Source: Bretschneidera sinensis (Eukaryota > Streptophyta > Magnoliopsida > Brassicales > Akaniaceae). From it: a DNA stretch of 64,000 nt. A model generated the notes under the pieces. It was not told the DNA's origin. It did no database searches and worked only from the letters and a program-made list of their open reading frames with translations. The position numbers were made by a program, and so were the translations under genes. Below, piece after piece: positions 44,284-56,316 of the stretch. Position 1 is the first letter of the stretch, and each line of letters begins with the position of its first letter. The stretch spans positions 67,975,620 to 68,039,619 of the forward strand of contig CM043700.1 in assembly GCA_023935145.1 (NCBI GenBank). The letters are read 5' to 3'.

Positions 44284-45887
44284 ACAACATATCCTTTTAT
44301 TTTTTTTGTTTTTTAAATTTATTTTTCTTGTTTATTATTATTATTTTGTTGTTTTTCAGTTTTACTTTCGTATTTCTTTTTCAGGGACAAATATACGAAG
44401 CAGTTCAAATGGTGGTGCACAATTTTCAGCTTTTGTGCACTTTTGGCTACAAAGGGAGTTTCCTTAACTTTTGCTTTCACATTTAGGACAATGCTTATTT
44501 TAAGTTGGGGGTGGAGGAAAGGAGGAAACATAGTCCTGTTTTTCATATTTTTCTTTGAACTGCTTGGTGTCATTTTCCTTTTTGTTTGTTTTTAGCATGC
44601 TTTGTGTTAGCCTTAAAGTTAATTCACATGTCAATAATATGAGCCTAATTAATACATCATATAGTGTTTAGAAGAAGTTAAATCTTGTTTCAGTTTGAAA
44701 TTAATTTAAGCGTCAATCTTCATTTGGTTAGAGACTTTAGTTTGTGGTAAGATTGTATGATTAGTCTTAAACATTTAGAGAAGTTTTATGTGTGCTTATT
44801 TTGTGAATATTTTTGTGGTCTCCACAAGCCCTAGAACTTACTTGATAACCACTTGAGGTGAATTCCTAGAGTGCACATTACTTAGGATATGATATGGGCC
44901 ATTTTTAGACCGTTTGAGCCTGTCAAAGCTATCATTGCTATATTTGCCACTAGTCACCTATTTGAGTCATTTTCTTGAAGAAAACAAAAAAAGAATTTGA
45001 GCCTTGTTTCTTTCAATAGCCCATTTACTCACCTTTATGAGCCTAAAAATATTTTATCCTTACCTTTAAAGAACTTAGCTATACACATTTGTTGAGAATC
45101 ACTTAAAAGGAGTAAGGATGGGAATATGAGAAAATATCACTACCATAACCCAAGTACATTAAAGGAGATTAGTTGGGGGTTATGGAAAAGGAAAAAAATG
45201 AAAAGAAGGTGAATGGTCTTATGCCAAAAGACAAAAGAAAAGAAAAGAAAAGAGAAGTGAATTATGGCAAAGAAAAAAGAAAAGAAAAGAAAAATGGTGA
45301 TTTGAGAAAAATGCTCGAAAAATGGTTGAAACAGTTGGGTGTTGAAGAAAGGTTATCTAATGCTTAAAAATGGTTGTGTTTAAATCTAAGAGATTGAGTT
45401 ATTTTACTTATGAATCCTTCCCATTCCTTCTTAACCTTTACCTTAGTCTAACGTTGCAAGCTTATTAAAGACATATTGATCCAATGTAATGTGATTTTTC
45501 TACAATAGATGAGAGTGGTTTGAAATGTAAGCCTATGGAGCCTGTTTTTGTGATTGATGTCACACAATTTATCATGTTTTAGAGGCCAAGACTTGTATTC
45601 ACGAATGTTATGCATAAAATCATCCGGATGATCGGATTAATTGATTGTGGTAAGATGGATGTTAAGAGTCAATAACGATTTTAAGATTGATGTTTGGATT
45701 ACTTTTTGGACTTGGGTGGAATTTAATAATTCTAGATGCTATATGTTAAGTGCAATTTTTGAGACAAAAAGTGAATTACTCTTGGTTAACACTAGTATTG
45801 CTTTACTTTACTTTGATTACCACCTAGAATTCATCTCTTGTTTTCACTTGAATTGCTAGGGACTAGCAATAAGCTAGTTGGGGGTTG
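44284..45887 (+). other. Athila A 3' non-coding region with purine-rich tract and polypurine tract
   Basis: No env-like or other gene is supported. It holds a long purine-rich segment of aaaag words (45184-45305). It ends in aagctagttgggggttg (45871-45887), the likely plus-strand primer next to the 3' LTR. The same organisation is seen reversed in C (purine tract at about 53665-53770). Confidence 0.7.
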
Positions 45888-46587
45888 TGATGAGAGCTAT
45901 AAAATTCATCTTAATAGTACTTAATTGTTAGCATTTTAGAGTTGATCTAGGTTTTAATTGCACTTTTATATGTTAACAACTCTAAAGTGTCATCTTTGGA
46001 TCACTAATTTGTTTTGATGCATTTTCATGTATTTTGAGTCTTAAAGAGATGGAAAAGCTATTGTTTAATGAAGCACAAAGATTCCATGTATACCAGAGCA
46101 AAGAATTGCTTTCAGAAAGGCTAAACAAAGAGATCCAAGCATGTGTGCCGTGCCCTGGAACCAGCTGGGCCGCACCCTACAGAATAGAGGCCAAAGTAAG
46201 CAAAGAAGGCCATCAGGTCAGGGTGCGCCTTGGACTAAGGGGTGCCGCGCCCTGAGGTGTGAGGTGCGCCATAGATTAATCTAGGGTGTGCCCTGAAGGG
46301 CTGAGGTGCACCCTGGATGGAGCTGCGCTGCACCTTCCAACAAGTTCACAAAGCTGGCCTAAAACCAAGCCTAGGCGCGAGAAAATCCAAGCCTAGGCAC
46401 GCACACGAACTTTGTTCTCTGAGTTATGATGTAATTAGGTCTTTAATGATTGTTTAAAACCCTAAAACACCCTTGGACCCTTGTATTATAAATAGATCAC
46501 TTAGGGTTTGATATTAGAAAAAGATTAAGCCTGGGAAACTCAAGGAATCAGCCGATTCTCCTCCATCAAAGTGTTCAACCATGAGCC
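45888..46587 (+). repeat. Athila A 3' LTR, part 1
   Basis: TGATGAGAGC onward matches 40132-40830. It includes a TATA-like attataaatag near 46485 and the GC-rich block. Element B breaks it after gagcc (46583-46587). Confidence 0.92.
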
Positions 46588-47880
46588 TGTTGTGCCGATT
46601 ATCTACCTAAATTAATATGCAAATAATTGCACTCATTTTACTTGCAAATGCACTAGGTCTGTGGTAGCATAGTGTGCAATGAGAGATCATTTCCATAGGG
46701 ATTGGTGAATTTCGTTTTATAATTACTTTCACAATATAAAACAAGATAAAGAACATATGAGTTTGGATTGATAAGGATAAAACAAGAAACAAGAAACTAG
46801 ATAATGATAAAAGTGTAGAGCTTTGATATCCACCACTAATTATGCTTTAACATAATAAAAAAATATGCCAATGCTCTAGTTATACTCTGAATATTTAATG
46901 CTTGCCAACCTAAGGGCTTGGTCCACACCTTAGGCTATTGATCTCCCTATGCAACAAGTTAGGCATGGTGTATACTCTAACTCTTTTCTCTTTTAGGGGA
47001 TTCAGCATGGGTGTATACTGAGTTGTTCCTTAAGAGAGTATAAGGGCTATGGAGATCGAAAACCACACGGGGCCTAGGGGCTTGGTCTGCTCCTGGTTTC
47101 CCGTGTTGATTAACCCGAGAATCCGGTGTGGATATCTCTTGTTACTAATGTTGAACCCAGGACTCGGTCATCCAAATTGATTCAACTAACTAATCCATAC
47201 CACATGCATAAGTTGATCATACAAACACATATGAGGAATTGAAATAAACACAAGTATTAATCAAGTTAAACATCATCATATAACCATTGCAAGGGCGCCA
47301 ATATTGAAATATTAAGTAAACATAATTAGGGCTTCAATCGAGCCCTACTAAAAGTTTAGTTACATATAATAAAATAAAGGAAAGAAGAAATCTGAGAGAG
47401 CTCCATTGAAGACTCATCAATTCTTCGTAGAATCCCCTCTGGCCTTCGGCCTCCCGACCTAAAACTAAAACTAAAAATGAGATAAGCTCCTAAAAAGGGA
47501 GATGTGTTTTCTGTGTTTTACAAGTCTATTTATAGGGTTCTAAGGAAACTTGGAAACCCTAATTTCCAAAACAGGTGCTGTTGTTTTACTGTTCACTTCC
47601 GTACGTGTGCGCTCGATCGCGAGCAGTGCACTCAATCGTAGGTTTGCGTTCGATCGCCCTTCCTGGTGCGCTTGATCGCACTCCAGACAGTATCTGCTCC
47701 AGGTTTTCCAGTTTTCTTCATTTTAAGCTCCAAAAGCTTCCAAAATGCTTTCTTTTCTTCATAGACCTATAAAAACCATGTAAAACGCAGAAATGATGTA
47801 AAATGGACTAAAATAACATAAACTAAGGCTTAACAAATGTAAATTAAGGGGCTTAAATATGACTATTTAAGCTCCTATCA
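46588..47880 (-). repeat. Element B 3' LTR (left copy)
   Basis: It is 1293 bp, starting tgttgtgccg and ending ctcctatca in plus-strand terms, so it reads TGATAGGAGC...CGGCACAACA on its own strand. It has a GC-rich block with gcgctcgatcgc-type motifs at 47605-47690. Confidence 0.9.
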
Positions 47881-49180
47881 CACCCCTAAACTTACATATT
47901 GCTAGTCCCTTAGTAATACAAAATTAAAAACTAAATGAAGAACAAAATTAATGATAAATTCATTTCCATGATACTCAAAGATTTGGGTTGTGTATAAAAC
48001 TATGATAACCATTCATGAGTAAGCTTATAATAAAAACACATTTTTGTATTGAAAAAGGATTTTCAAAAGTTCATGTTACTTACCTAAGGTTGGCTTAAGG
48101 CATCGCAAGTTTGATTTGTGTGTGATGAATTAGCACGTATAAGATGGGGCTTTCACATAATTTTAGTGTATAGGGTTTCGATGCGCAAACTTTTATCAAA
48201 TTTCTTATCAAAGAGAACAAAATGGCATAATACTTGCTTCTTTTTCTTTTCCTTTTATCATGCGATCTTTGCCATGTTGAGTTCTATCTAGCTTTCTATT
48301 TGACCCTTGTAACGAGTGTTTGGCCAATGACTCCCAAGCCAGATGGTTTTAGGGCATTAGGTGTAAAGACACCCTTAAAGACTTACTAACTCGAGTAAAA
48401 AAGGCTACGAAACTAATAAGTTTTTTTTTTCATGCTTCTTAATGAACTTCCACCTTTTGACGTGAACACTCAATGCTTACTGAGGCAAGAGGCCCAGTTA
48501 CTCAGTGGAAAGTTGATTTTTGGAAGCTTTTTGATTTTCTTTTTGCATGATGAACACATTTTTTTATTTATTTTTCTTATGCCAAAGGGTTCTTTTCAAC
48601 AAGTTATCTGACTATAGTTTAGGTTATGGAAACATATACAAAAGAATTATATGTCATACTCCACACAAATGCGTGCTAAATGTGCTTGTGCTAATTTAAA
48701 TCAAACTTGTGAATTCTTAGGTGCCTTGAGGTAGTTAACTCAACTTTGTAAAATTCCTAAAATAAGACTATGTGTTCTAGTTTGTAAGCTTACTAATGAA
48801 GTGTTATCAAATTTTCAATTCAACCAAAATTTTTGTTTACCCATTGATCATGCATTTATCTTCCTAAAAAAAACTGGGGCTTAGTGTGTGCATGTGTTTC
48901 AAGTGTGTGTGTGATAGTATCTAGTATCTCCCACTACTCCTAAACTTAAAATACACATTGTCCCCAATATGTGTGTGGCATGGAAAGATCTGACCTGGGA
49001 GATGGAGAACTTGGCTGCTTGCTTTGCTTGTAACACGCCCCTAAACTTGAACTGGATGCACGCACTAAGCACCTGACAAAGAAAAATAAATGTTGTTTCA
49101 GAAAACAAGAAATATAAATACTAGATACGTAAATATAAATATAAACAAAAGAAAAATACTAAAATGAAAAGGATAAGTCT
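47881..49180 (-). other. Element B 3' non-coding region
   Basis: It begins with the reversed polypurine tract (cacccctaaacttacatatt). No gene supported. Content parallels the 3' non-coding regions of A and C (a reversed purine-rich tract near 48238-48258). Confidence 0.65.
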
Positions 49181-49220
49181 GGGGCGCCTCCCATGAGCGC
49201 TAAGTTTAATGTCTTCAGCC
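49181..49220 (-). other. Conserved Athila post-pol motif (B)
   Basis: Reverse complement reads ggctgaagacattaaactta then gcgctcatgggaggcgcccc. It marks the place where pol should end, directly after the linker frame at 49231-49611. Confidence 0.7.
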
Positions 49221-49230
49221 GGACCAAGCC

Positions 49231-50060
49231 TTATTCTTCCCTAAAACTAAGATTTGCAGCAACTAGCACAGGTAGTATCTTATTCTCTCCCATATAAGCA
49301 TAAGTCAAGTACTTCGGCAATTGCTTCAACTCCAAATTTGGTGCCTGGACAATAAAAGGGAAAAAAGTAGTATTAGTAGGCACATGAATATCAAATGGAT
49401 CGGTGTACTTACTTGGATGCTTTGGAGAGGCTTCAATGAGGTGCACAGTTTCGATGATGTCATCAGTAACATCCTCAGATTCTGGCACTATATTCGATCT
49501 TGTGAGACTATATGTAAGAGCAATTTCTAATGGATCAACGTGATGGGCTTGAAAAACTTGCTCAACAACACCTTGCTTTATTCCACTTAGTTCCTTAGCT
49601 ATGTGCCCCACTTATACTTCTAGTCTTTGAATAGCTTGCTCCTGCCTTGCATTTATTTGGCTTTGTTCAGTCCAAAATTTTCTTGCCTCTACTATGAACT
49701 GCTCTTGTGAGGTCATCAGCTATTGTTGTTGAACTGCCAGTTGCCTCACAATGCTCTCTAGGTCGCTCTTATTTGCTTTCAGAACTGATTAGACTGCTGG
49801 TGGGAAGTTTCTTTGTTGCCCTTGAAGGTTCCACGCATTTTTGATCGTTGCTTCATGAGAAGTTGTGGTGGTTTCGCCTTTCTGGATAATAGGTATTTGC
49901 ATATGGATTGTAGTTATTTGGTCCCACATAATTTGCTTGATCTTGATCTGCAGATGAATATAAAGCGCAAATTTCAGTAGTGTGATCAAAACGACTACAA
50001 ATAGCACATACCTAGAGTGGTGTAGCTTGTGGCCTAGGTGAGGCAATCCGAGCAATCATG
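49231..50060 (-). pseudogene. Element B gag C-terminus and pre-RT linker remnants
   Basis: From the upstream side: a zinc-knuckle segment CAICSRFDHTTEIC (near 50015-49975), then NYVGPNNYNPYANTYYPE, then QEQFIVEARKFWTEQSQINA, then IQRLEV and VGHIAKELSGIKQGVVEQ, all usual for the Athila gag end. The open frame 49611-49231 finishes with LELKQLPKYLTYAYMGENK and the stop FREE*. That is the linker just before RT, and RT itself is absent. The gag N-terminus is also missing. Confidence 0.75.
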
Positions 50061-50204
50061 ACTTCTACAAGCATATCTAGTTTCCTCTCTATAGCATCTA
50101 GACAAGCATATCTAGCTTCCACCATTGGTGCTTCTCCCTCGATTAAATTAGTTGAAAAACTTCAGTGTAATAGTTTCAGTACTGCTTCTCGGGTACTCTC
50201 TGGA

Positions 50205-50290
50205 GTTTTTGCGCTTGAGCGCACCAAGAGCAGTGCTCGATTGCACTGGGATTACACTCGATCGCACCAAGGGGTGCGCTCGATTGCAAT
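50205..50290. repeat. GC-rich palindromic motifs in the element B leader
   Basis: tgcgcttgagcgca (50210-50223, one mismatch from a palindrome) is followed by cgattgcactgg, cactcgatcgcacc and ggtgcgctcgattgca. The same motif family is found in the LTRs of B, C and E, but this copy lies in the internal region next to the primer site. Confidence 0.75.
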
Positions 50291-50468
50291 GAGGACAGAA
50301 ACTCCTCCTCTGCACACCTGAACAAAAATAGAAAATGAAAAGAAAGAATAAATCTGATTTTTGATAAAAATAAAAAAAATAAAATGGAACAGAATAAAAT
50401 AAAATTGAATAAAAAAAATAATTTAAAAAAACAAACGAAAATAATTCAAAAAAGAAATTTAGCACAAT

Positions 50469-50485
50469 CCCCGGTAACGGTGCCA
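50469..50485 (-). promoter_or_regulatory. Primer-binding site of element B
   Basis: Reverse complement tggcaccgttaccgggg, beside the LTR at 50492, is the Athila Asp-tRNA type with two differences from A. Confidence 0.85.
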
Positions 50486-50491
50486 AAAACT

Positions 50492-51342
50492 TGTTATGCC
50501 GATTATCTACCTAAATTAATATGCAAATAATCACACTCGTTTTACTTGCAAGTGCACAAGGTCTATGGTAGCATAGTGTGCAAGTGTGAGATCATTTCTA
50601 CAGGGATTGGTGAATTTCATTTTAGAATTACTTTCACAATATAAAACAAGATAAAGAAAATATGAGTTTAGATTGATAAGGATAAAAGGAGAAACGAGAA
50701 ACAAGATAATGATAAAAGTGTAGGGCTTTGATATCAACTACTAATTATACTTTAACATAATAAAACAATATGCCAATGCTCTAGTTATACTCTGAATATT
50801 TAATCCTTGCCAACCTAAGGGCTTGGTCCACACCTTAGGTTATTGATCTCCCTATGCAATGAGTTAGGCATGGTGTATACTCTAACTCTTTTCTCTCTTA
50901 GGGGATTCAGCATGGGTGTATACTGAGTTGTTCCTTAAGAAAGCATAAGGGCTATGGAGATCGGCAACCACACGGGGCCTAGGGGCTTGGTCCGCTCCCG
51001 GTTTCCCGTGTTAATTAATCCAAGAATCCAGTGTGGATATCTCTTGTTACTAATGTTGAACCCAGGACTCGATCATCCAAATTGATCAACTAACTAATCG
51101 TAGGTTTGTGCTCGATCGCCCTTCCTGGTGCGCTCGATCGCACTCCAGACAGTATCTGCTCCAGATTTTCCAGTTTTCTTCATTTTAAGCTCCAAAAGCT
51201 TCCAAAATGCTTTCTTTTCTTCATAGACCTATAAAAACCATGTAAAACACAGAAATGAAGTAAAATGGACTAAAATAACATAAACTAGGGCTTAACAAAT
51301 GTAAATTAAGGGGCTTAAATATGAATATTTAAGCTCCTATCA
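50492..51342 (-). repeat. Element B 5' LTR, with internal deletion
   Basis: It is 851 bp, colinear with 46588-47880 except for the absence of about 442 bp corresponding to roughly 47196-47637. The join reads aactaactaatcgtaggttt, and both deletion ends carry aatc, a short homology. The loss removes part of the GC-rich block. Confidence 0.88.
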
Positions 51343-51347
51343 GAGCC

Positions 51348-51810
51348 CCATGGCCAACTAATCTCCAAGCAAGGCGAAGGGATGAATCCCTAGGTGTAGT
51401 TGTTCTTACTTTCTAGTATTGATTCGGTTGTAAAGATTTAATGTTAAAACATTATTTATGATTTATTCTTTGATCAAACAAGAAGAATTAGGGTTCATGT
51501 GACATCTGCACTCTTTATTCTTCTTATCTTAGATTTTCTCAATCCGGTGATTGCATGCTTCTTCTCCATATAAGTCTAGTCTTGCTCTTCTTATGTCAAG
51601 TTGTTCAGGTGTGATTGAGTTCGATAGATTTCTCTTTTAGGGTTGTCCATTACTAAAATATTGTCATGGTGATATATTGTCGTTTCTTGATAACTCTATA
51701 GGATAGGTCATGTGTGCTTGAATCGAAATCAATGAGTATTTCATAAGCAATTACTTTAGGGTTTATATTTGTGCTTAATTGAATATTTGCCGATTGTCTG
51801 TTTAGGATGT
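51348..51810 (+). repeat. Athila A 3' LTR, part 2
   Basis: The stretch from ccatggccaactaatctcc to tgtttaggatgt matches the 5' LTR of A at about 40832-41293. It is bounded on the left by the GAGCC duplication of B and on the right by element C, whose target duplication is gatgt (51806-51810). Confidence 0.92.
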
Positions 51811-53070
51811 TGATTACGCCCAAAACATAACGCGGTAGTTGTAGTATAGTTTTGGGGTGTCGATTCCACAGGGAAACAAGTTAATTACAAAAGAAGGTGC
51901 AAACCTCAACACAAACGATAAAAGATTAAATGAATCTGAGTTTGTTTAAGAAAAAGGGTAATTTTGTGAATAGGTTTGGAAATGTAATTAAGAATGACAA
52001 GGTTCTGAAAATCCTCCCTAGGCTTGTTGCTCTAATCCTAACTTGATTCAGTTGTTTCACATCCCAAACAGGCAATCGGCATATATTCAATTAAAGCGCA
52101 ATTATAAATCCTAATGTAATTGTTATGAATTATTCTCTACTTTTAAGCACACATGACCCAACTTATAAATTATCAAAAGACGACGATATATCTAACGACA
52201 ATACCACAGCAATGGACAAATCTATAAAAGAGATCTACCGGATTCAATCACACCCAAACATGTACACATAAGAAAAGCATGACTGAACTTATATGGAAAA
52301 GAAGCATGTAATCACCGGAGTTACAATAAATCTACTAATTAAATTAAGAATAAAACATAACAATGTTTAACGAAAATAATATCCAACTACAATTGAACCA
52401 AATAAAGGAAAATAAGAACAACTACACCTAGGGATTCATCCCTTCGCCTTGCTTTGAGACTAGTCGGCCATGGAGCTCATGCCTCCTTGAGTTGCCTTCG
52501 GCCTCTCAACGATCATCCTCAGCTTGCCCTCCAAATTTTATACTTTAGATTCCTCTTAAAGGCCCTCTGGATTTACTCTTAAAGGCCCTCTAGAGTCACT
52601 CTCTAATGATCTCAGAAGATGATCTTAGAAGAGCTCCGATTGGTTGATTTCAGCTGAGCGGAGTGGGTCTTTATATAGGCAAACTCCTGGAATGCTATGT
52701 GTTAACTAACTGATGTGGGAAACTGTCCGGGTGCGCTCAATTGCAGCCCTAGTGCGATCGATCGCACATGCGCTCGATCGCGGCTTGTGCACTCGATCGC
52801 ATATGCACTACAGAGTACCTTGCTCGATGTGGGATGTGCACTCTATCGCATGTGCGCTGCAGAGTACCTTAGTCGATGTGGGATGTGCGCTTGATCGCAC
52901 TGCTTGTGCGCTCGATCGCAATACAGGCAGCAATCCCTCTTGTCCTTCCAGAAGAATGGCCGAGATATATCACTTTAGAGTTATAAAGACATAAAAGTAC
53001 AATAAAGACCGAGATCAGTCCTAAAATGCCAATAATTAATCTATTGAGATGCATTTTATGACTCTCATCA
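51811..53070 (-). repeat. Element C 3' LTR (left copy)
   Basis: It is 1260 bp. A TATA-like box lies in cctatataaag (about 52669-52680, minus strand). The GC-rich palindrome block is at 52734-52925, including a perfect 16-bp palindrome gtgcgatcgatcgcac (52752-52767). Relative to the right copy it lacks two short segments (near 52057 and 52965). Confidence 0.9.
52734..52925. repeat. Palindrome block in element C LTR (left copy)
   Basis: Repeated tgcgctcgatcgca-type motifs with agagtaccttgctcgatgtg spacers. At least seven motif copies are seen, several nearly self-complementary. The right copy is at about 57595-57790. Confidence 0.9.
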
Positions 53071-54670
53071 CAACCCCCAACTAGCTTATTGCTAGTCCCT
53101 AGCAATTCATGCGAAACTAAGAGACGAATTCTATGGTGGGAATCAAAGTAAATGAAAAGCAATATTAGTGTTAACCAAGAGTAATTCACATTTTTTCTCA
53201 AAAATTGCACATAACACACGGCACAAAGAATCATTAAATTTCACCCAAATCCAAAAGTAATCCAAACATCAATCTTAAAATTGTTATTGACTCTTAACAT
53301 CCATCTTACCACAAACCATTAATCCAAACATCCGGATGATTTTATGCATAACATTCATGAATACAAATCTTGGTCTCTAAAAACATAATAAATAGTGTGA
53401 CGTCAATCACAAAAACAAGCTCCATATTCTTACATTTCAAACCACTCTCCACTATTGTAGTAAAATCACACTACATTGGATCAAAAGGTCTTTAATAAGC
53501 TTGTAACGTTAGGCTAAGGTAAAGGCTAAGGAAGAATGGGGAAGATTCACAAGTAAAAGAACTCAATTTGTTAGCTTTAAACACAATCACTTTAAGTACT
53601 TGATAACCTTTACTTCCACACCCAACTCTTTCAACCATTTTTCGAGCATTTCTTTCAACAAATCACCATTTTTTTCTTTTCTTTTTCTTTCTTTCTTCTT
53701 TCTTTGCCATAATTCAAAATTTTTTTTATTTTGGCACATAACTGTTCACCTTCTTTTTCATCATTTTTTTTCTTATCTTTTCCACAACCCCCAACTTATC
53801 TCCTTTAATGTACTTGGGTTGTGGTAGTGATATTTTTTCATATTTCCACCTTTACTCCTTTTAAGTGCTTCTCACAACATGTGTATGACTAAGTTCTTTT
53901 AAGAGAAAGGTAAGGATAAAATATTTTTGGCTCATAAAGGTAAGTAAATGGTTTATCCAAAGAAACAAGACTCAATTTTTATTTTCAACAAAAAGGCTCA
54001 AATAGGTGACTAGTGATAAATATAGCAATGGTAGGTTTGAAAGGCTCAAACGGTTCAGAAATGGCCTATATCATATCCTAAGTAGTGTGCATTCTAGGAA
54101 TTCGCCTCAAGTTGTTATCAAGTAAGTTCTAGAGCTTATCGAGACCGCAAAAATATTCACAAAATAATCACACATAAAACTTTTCTAGATGTTATAGTCT
54201 AATCATACAATCTTACCACAAACTAGAGTCTCTAACCAAATGAAGATTGATGCTTAAATTAATTTCAAACTGAAGCAAGATTTAACTTCTTCTACATGCT
54301 ATCTGCTATCTCAATTATACTCATATCATTGACATGTAAATTGACTCTAAAGCTAACACAAAGCATGCTAAACAAAAACAAAGATGGCACCAAGCAGTTC
54401 AATGATATGCAATAAGAAATGTATATCTTCTACCCCCAACTTAAGATAAGCATTGTCCTCAATGAAAAAGCAAAAGTTAAGGAAACTCCCTTTTTAACTA
54501 ATAGTGCGTGGAGTTGAAAGTTGTGCACGATCATTTGAACTGCTTCGTTTATTTATCCCTGAAAAATAAATACTAAAGTGAAACTGGAAAACAGAAAAAA
54601 GATAATAATAATAATAAACAAGAAAAAAGAAATATGGAAAACAATAAAAATAAAAGGATACGTTGTAGGT
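53071..54670 (-). other. Element C 3' non-coding region
   Basis: The reversed polypurine tract caacccccaactagctt starts at 53071. The pyrimidine-rich plus strand at about 53665-53770 mirrors the purine tract of A. No gene is supported. Confidence 0.7.
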
Positions 54671-54708
54671 TACCTCCCATGAGTGCTAAGTTTTACATCT
54701 TCAGCCAG
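54671..54708 (-). other. Conserved Athila post-pol motif (C)
   Basis: Reverse complement reads tggctgaagatgtaaaactt then agcactcatgggaggtaacc. It directly follows the linker frame that ends at 54715, so nothing of RT remains between. Confidence 0.72.
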
Positions 54709-54714
54709 ACGCTC

Positions 54715-56316
54715 TTATTTCCTCCTAGAAAGACATAGGCTGAATGCACCCGTCACTGCTTCATTGCCAAATTCGGTGCTTCTATGCTTGGGAGGGGCCT
54801 CAATGATGTCATCAATAACATCCGCAAATTTTGGCTCGATATGTGCTCTGGTGAAGCCATGAGTGAGGGTGGACTCTAATTGATTGAGGCGCTGGACCTT
54901 TTCCATGAATGAATCCATCATGTATGCTTGGTGGCTTTCATCCATATCCTCTGATTTCTTCATTGTTGGGATGTGTAAGGACTTACCACTTACTATCTTA
55001 ATGGCATTCACCTCTTTCAAATTCTGTTACGCCAGGTGCTGACTATGGGATGTGGACTGAGCTTGAGCAGGGAACTTACCTTGCTCAGTCACACTCAAGT
55101 AGCTCATTAATTTGGGCATTTGGCTCTTAATTTCTTTATGCTCTTCCATTACCTGCATAAATAATGCCTCAAACCTTTGGTTTGTCTTACCTTGTGCCTC
55201 TATAAAGGCCTGTAAGGTGTCTTCTAGTGAGTTCCTAGAGGATGAGGGTGCATGATAAGGTGCAGGGGATGATCTAGGGGGCTGTGCATGCTGGTTTTCA
55301 GATTTCCAGTTGAAGTTGGGGTAATTTCGCCACCTCGGGTTATAAGTGTTAGAGAAAGGTGTAAGAGGCTTCTTGTACATGCCTAAGGCATTACATTGTT
55401 CCTCATACAACCCTCTCATATCAGCAAATGTGGGGCATTCTTGGAGCAGATGATCTACCTCACCACACACAAAACATGACTCTAAAGACTTGGCATGATT
55501 AGCCGCATGTGTTTGCTTTGAGCCTTTAGTTTTCAATGCTTCTATCTCCCTAGTGAGCAGTTCGACCTTAGCTTTCAAATTGTCTTCTTCCCTAAGATGG
55601 TATATCCCTCCACCACTGGGGTTTTCTATAGGTCGTGAGCTACTTGTGCTTTCAGTAGCACTAGGTCCAGTCTATGTATGAGCTTTCTCAGCAAGCTCAT
55701 TGAGGTATTCAAGAGCCTCATCGGGGTCTTTCTCCAAGAACCCACCATTACACTTCATCTCTACAAATTGGCGCTCTCTATATGTAAGTCCCTCATAAAA
55801 ATAGCTCACCAAGCGCCAACTCTCATACCCATGGTGAGGGCACATACTCAATAACTCCCTAAATCTTTCCTAAGACTGATATAAGGTCTCACTATCCTTT
55901 TGTGAAAAGGTGAAAATTTGCCTTTTCAAAGTGTTGGTCTTATGTTGGGGAAAGTATTTGTTAAAGAAAACCCGAGTCATCTCAGTCCACGACCCAATAG
56001 ATCATGGTCTTAGTGAGTATAGCCAACTCTTAGCTCTATCCGTCAAAGCGAAAGGAAAGAACTTAAGCCTCACAATGTCATTGGTTTCATCTTGACTATA
56101 AAAAGTCACGACTACTTCCTCAAACTCTCTAATGTGCACATATGTGTTTTCATTGTCCAAGCCATGAAATGTAGGGAGTAATTGAAGCATCCCTGGTTTA
56201 AGATCTAATTGGCGAGTGTTGGCTGGAAACATGATGCATGATGGTGTGGCTGTGCGTGTAGGGTGGAGGTAATCCTGAAGTGTCCTAGCAACATTCTCAT
56301 TATGGTTATCAGCCAT
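54715..56316 (-). pseudogene. Element C gag with short pre-RT linker, nearly one frame
   Basis: ATG at 56316 opens MADNHNENVARTLQDYLHP. The gag domain reads LKPGMLQLLPTFHGLDNENT, VHIREFEEVVVTF and LKFFPFALTDRAKSWLYSLR. The zinc knuckle is CFVCGEVDHLLQEC. The same frame continues past RTQ-like spacers to NLKEVNAIKIVSGKS and the segment LESTLTHGFTRAHIEPKFADV, then DDIIEAPPKHRS. It ends at the post-pol motif. Stops near 56001, 55873, 55670 and 55025 fall mostly at expected Arg, Trp or Gln codons. The DDIIE...PKH segment is shared with element B, showing a common RT-less ancestor or a shared linker. Confidence 0.85.

Larger units (their letters stand above)
46588..51342 (-). mobile_element. Athila-type element B, nested in the 3' LTR of A, reverse orientation
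   Basis: It is 4755 bp with LTRs 46588-47880 and 50492-51342 and a perfect GAGCC duplication (46583-46587, 51343-51347). The minus-strand primer site is at 50469-50485 and the polypurine tract at about 47881-47905. Only fragments of gag and the linker before RT remain. No RT, RNase H or integrase. Confidence 0.9.

Noticed and set aside
44284..45887. Env-like gene of Athila
   Set aside because: Only short unsupported frames, no signal peptide or membrane segments in a plausible frame; treated as non-coding.
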